Positions 11,941-15,963 of a stretch of 15,963 nucleotides of DNA are shown here, piece after piece. A model generated the notes under the pieces. It was not told the origin of the DNA. It made no database searches and saw only the letters and a list, made by a program, of their open reading frames with translations. Positions within the stretch are counted from its first letter, which is position 1; each line of letters opens with the position of its first letter. The translations under genes and the position numbers were made by a program. The DNA comes from Clostridia bacterium (lineage in GTDB: Bacteria; Bacillota_A; Clostridia; Oscillospirales; SIG627): assembly GCA_017508505.1 (NCBI GenBank), contig JAFVYT010000093.1, positions 1 to 15,963 of the forward strand, written 5' to 3'.

Positions 11941-12927
11941 GTGCCAAGAAAGAGCGGACAAAAAAGAAAGCTTTTGTACCTTGCCAAATTCCTTTTGGAG
12001 GAGACGGACGAGGAGCACCCCGCCACGATGCAGAGAATGCTGGATTTCCTTGGGGCGCAAGGGATCGAGGCGGAGCGCAAGAGCATTTACGCGGATCTGG
12101 AGGAGCTGCGCACCATCGGGGTGGACGTGATCTGCGCCCGAGGCAGGACGACGGGGTATTTCGTGGGAGAGCGAAGCTTTCAGCTTCCCGAGGTGCGCCT
12201 TTTGGTGGATGCGGTGCAGTCCTCCCGTTTTTTGACCAAAAAAAAGAGTGAGGAGCTCATCGGAAAGCTCCAGGGCTTGGTGTCGCGGCATCAGGCCAAG
12301 AGCATCACCCGTCAGGTTTTGGTGGCGGGACGGATCAAGACCATGAACGAGAGCGTCTACACGGCGGTGGATGCCATCGGCAGTGCCATGGAAAAGGACT
12401 GCAAGATCCGCTTCCGATATTTTGAGTGGGACGGCGAGGGGAATAAGAAGCTGCGCCGCAACGGGGCGCTTTACACCGTGTCGCCCTATTTTTTGGTGTG
12501 GGACGACGAGAATTACTACTTGGTTGCGCTGGAGGAGAACGGGGAAAAGCGGCATTTCCGTGTGGACAAGATGCTCTCCGTGGAGGAGAGCGGGGAGAGG
12601 CGGGACAAGAGCGACGCCATCACCCCCGAGGACGGTGCCGATTACGAAAAGAAGACCTTCGGGATGTTCGGAGGTCGGGAGCTGCGGGTGACCCTTTCCT
12701 TTCACGAGAGCTTGGCGGGGGTCTTCTTTGACCGATTCGGGCGGGAGCTGGTGACCCGACGGACGGGGGATCGGCTGGAGTGCAGCGTGCCCGTGGCGGT
12801 CAGCCCGATGTTTTACGCCTGGCTGATGGGCTTTGGAAATCGGGTGGAGGTGCTTGGGCCCGAGGAGGTACGAAGGGAATTTGTGGAAATGGCCGAGGGG
12901 ATCCTCTCGGTGTATCGGGAGGTGTGA
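11941..12927 (+). CDS. WYL-domain transcriptional regulator
   Basis: 328 residues, GTG start with AAGGAGGG about 6 bp upstream. The N-terminus (about 1-65) is a winged helix-turn-helix (K-L-L-Y-L-A-K-F-L-L, then K-S-I-Y-A-D-L-E-E-L), and the middle (about 140-215) is a WYL domain, with Y-T-V-S-P-Y-F-L-V-W-D-D-E-N-Y-Y-L-V-A-L at 178-197. A WCX-type C-terminal extension ends near 325. WYL domains are thought to bind nucleic-acid or small ligands and control the DNA-binding part; their genes often regulate neighbours. It lies 1 bp before the cohesin-like gene, so it likely co-regulates that gene or itself. It is read from its own promoter right after the array terminator, and composition returns to GC-rich. 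Confidence 0.92.
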   Translation: MPRKSGQKRKLLYLAKFLLEETDEEHPATMQRMLDFLGAQGIEAERKSIYADLEELRTIGVDVICARGRTTGYFVGERSFQLPEVRLLVDAVQSSRFLTKKKSEELIGKLQGLVSRHQAKSITRQVLVAGRIKTMNESVYTAVDAIGSAMEKDCKIRFRYFEWDGEGNKKLRRNGALYTVSPYFLVWDDENYYLVALEENGEKRHFRVDKMLSVEESGERRDKSDAITPEDGADYEKKTFGMFGGRELRVTLSFHESLAGVFFDRFGRELVTRRTGDRLECSVPVAVSPMFYAWLMGFGNRVEVLGPEEVRREFVEMAEGILSVYREV

Positions 12928-12928
12928 G

Positions 12929-14089
12929 ATGAGGCGGTTTTGGACTCTTTTTTTGGCTCTTTGCTTTTTGGTATCGGCGTTTCCCGTCGTCTTTGCCGCG
13001 GAGCGGGGCAGGATCTCCCTCAGCGGGGAGACCGAGGGGCTGACCCGCGGGGACGCCTTTACCCTGAATCTGGAAATGAATCGCAACCCGGGGATCGTGT
13101 ACTTTCTGTGCACGGTTACCTACGATCCTGCGGTTTTGGAGCTGCGGGGGGTGACGGATCAGGCACTGCTCCCGGGCTTTTCCGAGACGCGGGAGGAGGG
13201 AAAGCTGGTGCTCCGCTGGAGGGCGGAGGTGACGAGCCCCGACCTTGAGGACACGGGGCTTCTGGCAAGGCTGCTTTTCGCGGTGAAGGAGAATGCCCCC
13301 TTGGGGGAGACCTCCCTTACCACGGAGGTCAGCGAGCGCTTCTTCGACGCGGGCAACCGTGCGGGGCGGGCGGTTCCCTTTGACTGCGAGGGGATCACGG
13401 TGCCTCTGGAGTGCCTCCACGTGCGAAGCACCACCGAGGTGCTGGAGGAGGCGAGCTTTGAGAAAAAGGGCCTCGGAAAAAGGACCTGCCTCGACTGCGG
13501 AACCGAGTGGGAGACGGAGCTTTTGCCTACGGTTTCTTCCCCCGACGGGGCCATCGTCGGAGAGGTGCAGCCCGGGGAATACAGCTCCGAGGACGGCAAG
13601 AGCATGACGCTGGACTACCTGTACGGAGGGGAGGAATTCGACGAGCTCAAGGGCTTTTTCGGAGATACGCTGATCCGCGCCTTTCGGGTACGCTTTTTGA
13701 AAAACGGAAATGTCTTTTTCCCCGAGCATCCCTGCCGTCTGCATCTGCAGGCGGAGTTTGAGGTGCCGCCGGACTTTGCTCTGTACATTTTGGTGGACGG
13801 TACCCCGCGGAAGATGGAGGCGGAGGTGCCGGACGGGGTGATCTCCTTTGACTATTCCTCGTATTTGTTCGCGGTGGTCTCCCGAGAGGCGAGGCTCCCC
13901 GAGCCGGAGGAGGGGTCGACGGCGCCGGAGCCGTTGCCGGAGCTTCCCGAGGTGCCCCTGAGCTCGGGCCATACCGAGACGGAGGGAAGGGGAGAGCTGC
14001 TTTCCGTTTTCCTCGGGGTGCTGATCGCGGCGGCGTGTGCCGCGGGGGCAGTGCTTGCTTTGCGAAAGGGAAAAAGAAACGCTTTGTAA
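12929..14089 (+). CDS. Secreted cohesin-like protein with C-terminal membrane anchor
   Basis: 386 residues. A signal peptide (about 1-23, ending A-F-P-V-V-F-A-A) is followed by a cohesin-like beta domain (about 27-150: G-I-V-Y-F-L-C-T-V-T-Y-D-P-A-V-L-E-L is typical). Next is a short Cys/His module, C162-x-H164 and C187-x2-C190, similar to 'CTVCGE' modules of clostridial surface proteins. A second domain of unknown type (about 200-330), a Pro/Glu linker, a membrane helix (about 357-378) and a short basic tail follow. It is thus expected outside the cell, anchored at its C-terminus. The ATG at 12929 with GGGAGGTG before it is chosen over an in-frame upstream start inside the regulator gene. Cohesins usually bind dockerins, but a single divergent one may have another role. 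Operon with the WYL gene. Confidence 0.8.
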   Translation: MRRFWTLFLALCFLVSAFPVVFAAERGRISLSGETEGLTRGDAFTLNLEMNRNPGIVYFLCTVTYDPAVLELRGVTDQALLPGFSETREEGKLVLRWRAEVTSPDLEDTGLLARLLFAVKENAPLGETSLTTEVSERFFDAGNRAGRAVPFDCEGITVPLECLHVRSTTEVLEEASFEKKGLGKRTCLDCGTEWETELLPTVSSPDGAIVGEVQPGEYSSEDGKSMTLDYLYGGEEFDELKGFFGDTLIRAFRVRFLKNGNVFFPEHPCRLHLQAEFEVPPDFALYILVDGTPRKMEAEVPDGVISFDYSSYLFAVVSREARLPEPEEGSTAPEPLPELPEVPLSSGHTETEGRGELLSVFLGVLIAAACAAGAVLALRKGKRNAL

Positions 14090-14159
14090 ACTTTTACGGC
14101 AAAAGGTCAAAAAAAGTTATTTTTGGCAGTTGAAAAGCACTTTTTCAAGAAAATAATCC

Positions 14160-14188
14160 TTGACATTCCACCGAAAGATATGTAAAAT
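14160..14188 (+). promoter_or_regulatory. Promoter of the NuoE/NuoF-type operon
   Basis: TTGACA (14160-14165), 17-bp spacer, TAAAAT (14183-14188), leaving a leader of about 80 nt before the AAGGAGGG ribosome site. No terminator with a T-run is evident between the cohesin gene and this promoter; a weak TTGAAAA/TTTTCAA stem is at 14130-14148. Confidence 0.8.
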
Positions 14189-14273
14189 TTATAAGGTATG
14201 AATATATCATTTCAAAGCGTGTTCAAGAGGACAAGCGCCTTTTGACGCGGAAAAAAATAAGGAGGGCTTAATT

Positions 14274-14765
14274 ATGGCTCATTTAAGCGAAGCGGCAGCA
14301 GCGAAGATCCGTGAGATCTGTGATCGCTATGCCGGGGAAACGACTCCCCTGATGATGATCCTGAGCGACATCCAGAAGGAATACGGCTATATTCCGCTGG
14401 AGGTTCAGGAGCTGGTTTCCGAGAAGACCGGCGTAAGCGTTGCCGACATCTACGGTGTGGTAACCTTCTATTCCTTCTTCTCCCTCAAGCCCAAGGGAAA
14501 ATACATTGTCGGCGTGTGCCTCGGTACCGCTTGCTACGTCAAGGGTGCTCAGCAGGTCATCGACAAGTTTTCCGAGATTTTGGGCATTGCTTCCGGTGAG
14601 ACCACCGCGGACGGTATGTTCACCATCGACGCACTGCGTTGTATTGGTGCTTGCGGTATCGCCCCCGCCGTTTCCATTAACGGCAAGGTATACCCCAAGG
14701 TTGAAGTGAAAGCGATCCCCGGCATTGTCGAGGAGCTGCGCGCAGAGGGAGGTGCTAACGCATGA
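14274..14765 (+). CDS. NuoE-like [2Fe-2S] subunit of hydrogenase or dehydrogenase
   Basis: 163 residues. It has the helical N-terminal part and thioredoxin-like domain of the NADH-dehydrogenase 24-kDa family. The cluster ligands are C82-x4-C87 (V-C-L-G-T-A-C) and C123-x3-C127 (R-C-I-G-A-C). Length matches the family. In clostridia such a subunit, paired with a NuoF-like subunit, belongs to NAD(P)-linked [FeFe]-hydrogenases (HndA/HydC type) or formate dehydrogenases rather than complex I. Its job would be to pass electrons between the flavin subunit and the partner clusters in the cytoplasm. AAGGAGGG about 9 bp upstream supports the start. The stop overlaps the next gene (ATGA). Confidence 0.93.
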   Translation: MAHLSEAAAAKIREICDRYAGETTPLMMILSDIQKEYGYIPLEVQELVSEKTGVSVADIYGVVTFYSFFSLKPKGKYIVGVCLGTACYVKGAQQVIDKFSEILGIASGETTADGMFTIDALRCIGACGIAPAVSINGKVYPKVEVKAIPGIVEELRAEGGANA

Positions 14766-15963
14766 GCATGATCAAGTCTTTTGAAGAATTGGAAGCAAAG
14801 CAGGCACAGTGTGCCAAGTGCCTGGAGGGCAAGTTCCAGGGTGAGGCAGGCAAGCGTGCTGTCGTTCTCTGCGGCGGTACCGGCTGTCTTTCCTCCAACT
14901 CTGCCGAGATCCTGGCAAAGTTTGAGAGGATCATTGCAGAAAAGGGCCTTTCCGACCGTGTGACCGTCAATCAGGTCGGTTGCTTCGGCTTCTGCTCTCA
15001 GGGTCCCTTCGTTAAGATCTACCCCGAGGATACTCTGTATCGCCTCGTTACCCTCGAGGACGTAGAGGAGATCGTGGAGAAGGATCTGATCGGCGGCGAG
15101 GTCATTGAGAGACTGCTGTACGTGGATCCCGAGACCAAGGAAAAGGTTGCCAAGCAGGAGGACATCACCTTCTACAAGAAGCAGGTGCGCGTTGCCCTTC
15201 ACGGCTGTGGCTCCATCAACCCCGAGAACATCGACGAGGCGCTGGGTGCCGAGGCCTTCAAGGGTCTTGCCAAGGCGCTGAAGATGGACCGTGCCGACGT
15301 CATCAAGGAGGTTCTGGACTCCGGACTCCGCGGACGTGGCGGCGGCGGATTCCCCACCGGCAGAAAGTGGCAGTTTGCTTACGATCAGCCCGACGGAGAG
15401 AAGTACGTGGTTTGTAACGGTGACGAGGGTGACCCCGGAGCCTTTATGGACCGTTCCATCCTCGAGGGTAACCCCCTTGCCGTCATCGAGGGTATGGCCA
15501 TTGCAGGCTACGCCATCGGCGCACAGAACGGCTACTTCTACGTTCGTGCCGAGTACCCCATCGCAGTCAACCGTCTGAAGATTGCCATCAAGCAGGCTGA
15601 GGAGCTCGGTCTTCTGGGCGATAACATTCTGGGTACCGACTTCTCCTTCCGTGCACACGTCCGTCTGGGCGCAGGTGCCTTCGTTTGCGGTGAGGAGACC
15701 GCACTTCTGAACTCCATCGAGGGACAGCGCGGTATGCCTCGTCCCCGTCCTCCCTTCCCCGCTGTCAAGGGTCTGTGGGGCTGTCCCACCATCGTGAACA
15801 ACGTTGAGACCCTGGCCTGCGTGCCTTACGTGCTCCGCAACGGCGCTGAGTCCATTACCAAGTACGGTACGGAAAGAAGCCGCGGAACCAAGGTGTTCGC
15901 TCTGGGCGGTAAGATCAACAACGTAGGTCTTGTGGAGATCCCCATGGGTACCACCCTGCGTGA
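14762..15963 (+). CDS. NuoF-like NAD(P)H- and FMN-binding subunit (partial)
   Basis: Begins with ATG in a 4-bp ATGA overlap with the NuoE-like gene and runs off the window after 400 codons. The N-terminal thioredoxin-like domain has a [2Fe-2S] set: C37-x4-C42 (C-G-G-T-G-C) and C74-x3-C78 (G-C-F-G-F-C), as in the HndC/HydB-type subunits of bifurcating hydrogenases. The flavin/NAD domain starts with GLRGRGGGGFPTGRKW (188-203), then V-V-C-N-G-D-E-G-D-P-G-A-F and G-E-E-T-A-L-L-N-S-I-E-G. The typical family size is about 590-630 residues, with 4Fe-4S and ferredoxin-like parts expected beyond the edge. The partner catalytic subunit (hydrogenase or formate dehydrogenase) should follow outside the window. 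Confidence 0.93.
   Translation, partial: MSMIKSFEELEAKQAQCAKCLEGKFQGEAGKRAVVLCGGTGCLSSNSAEILAKFERIIAEKGLSDRVTVNQVGCFGFCSQGPFVKIYPEDTLYRLVTLEDVEEIVEKDLIGGEVIERLLYVDPETKEKVAKQEDITFYKKQVRVALHGCGSINPENIDEALGAEAFKGLAKALKMDRADVIKEVLDSGLRGRGGGGFPTGRKWQFAYDQPDGEKYVVCNGDEGDPGAFMDRSILEGNPLAVIEGMAIAGYAIGAQNGYFYVRAEYPIAVNRLKIAIKQAEELGLLGDNILGTDFSFRAHVRLGAGAFVCGEETALLNSIEGQRGMPRPRPPFPAVKGLWGCPTIVNNVETLACVPYVLRNGAESITKYGTERSRGTKVFALGGKINNVGLVEIPMGTTLR

Noticed and set aside
11821..13113. Minus-strand frame opposite the WYL regulator
   Set aside because: Composition-driven shadow of a well-supported gene; its C-terminal part would run through the terminator hairpin.
14549..15658. Minus-strand frame opposite the NuoE/NuoF-type genes
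   Set aside because: Long only because of codon bias in the NuoF-type gene; the plus strand carries all cluster and flavin motifs of the family.

Overview
The window looks like part of an anaerobic Firmicutes (Clostridia, probably gut-associated) chromosome. The reasons are strong AGGAGG-type ribosome sites, near-consensus sigma-A promoters, many lipobox signal peptides, a clostridial-type galactokinase, and at the right edge the first two subunits of an NAD(P)-linked hydrogenase or formate dehydrogenase (NuoE/NuoF family). The organism cannot be named from the sequence alone.

Left part (1-4300, GC-rich): a tRNA-Glu(CTC) on the minus strand with its own consensus promoter and terminator. It is followed by a zinc-ribbon membrane protein (minus), divergent from a patatin-like phospholipase (plus). 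Then come a DUF5596/GNAT_C-type acyltransferase-like protein and a galactokinase, both on the minus strand. These read as ordinary core or metabolic genes separated by clear hairpin terminators.

Middle part (about 4600-11865, visibly more AT-rich): at least ten small genes, all on the plus strand. Nearly all encode lipoproteins or small membrane proteins without a recognised function. One (10341-10727) resembles NTF2-fold immunity proteins. Every intergenic junction except one overlapping gene pair carries a copy, or remnants, of one ~25-bp imperfect palindrome with ends AAGACA and TGTCTT and a core GGGACGGTTCT. I count about fifteen near-complete copies in both orientations plus several fragments. 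The copies abut or supply stop codons (TAAGACA, or ACATAG), supply likely ribosome sites for two genes, and in four genes are read in frame as protein. The region has one good promoter at its left edge and one good terminator at its right edge. The layout of one small gene then one palindrome, repeated, resembles a cassette array, but no integrase or transposase is visible here. This is the most unusual part of the window.

Right part (11890-15963, GC-rich again): a WYL-domain regulator is followed by a secreted, membrane-anchored cohesin-like protein in a tight two-gene operon. Next is a new promoter driving a NuoE-like [2Fe-2S] subunit overlapped by a NuoF-like subunit that runs off the window. 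These two probably form the diaphorase part of an electron-bifurcating hydrogenase or a related enzyme.
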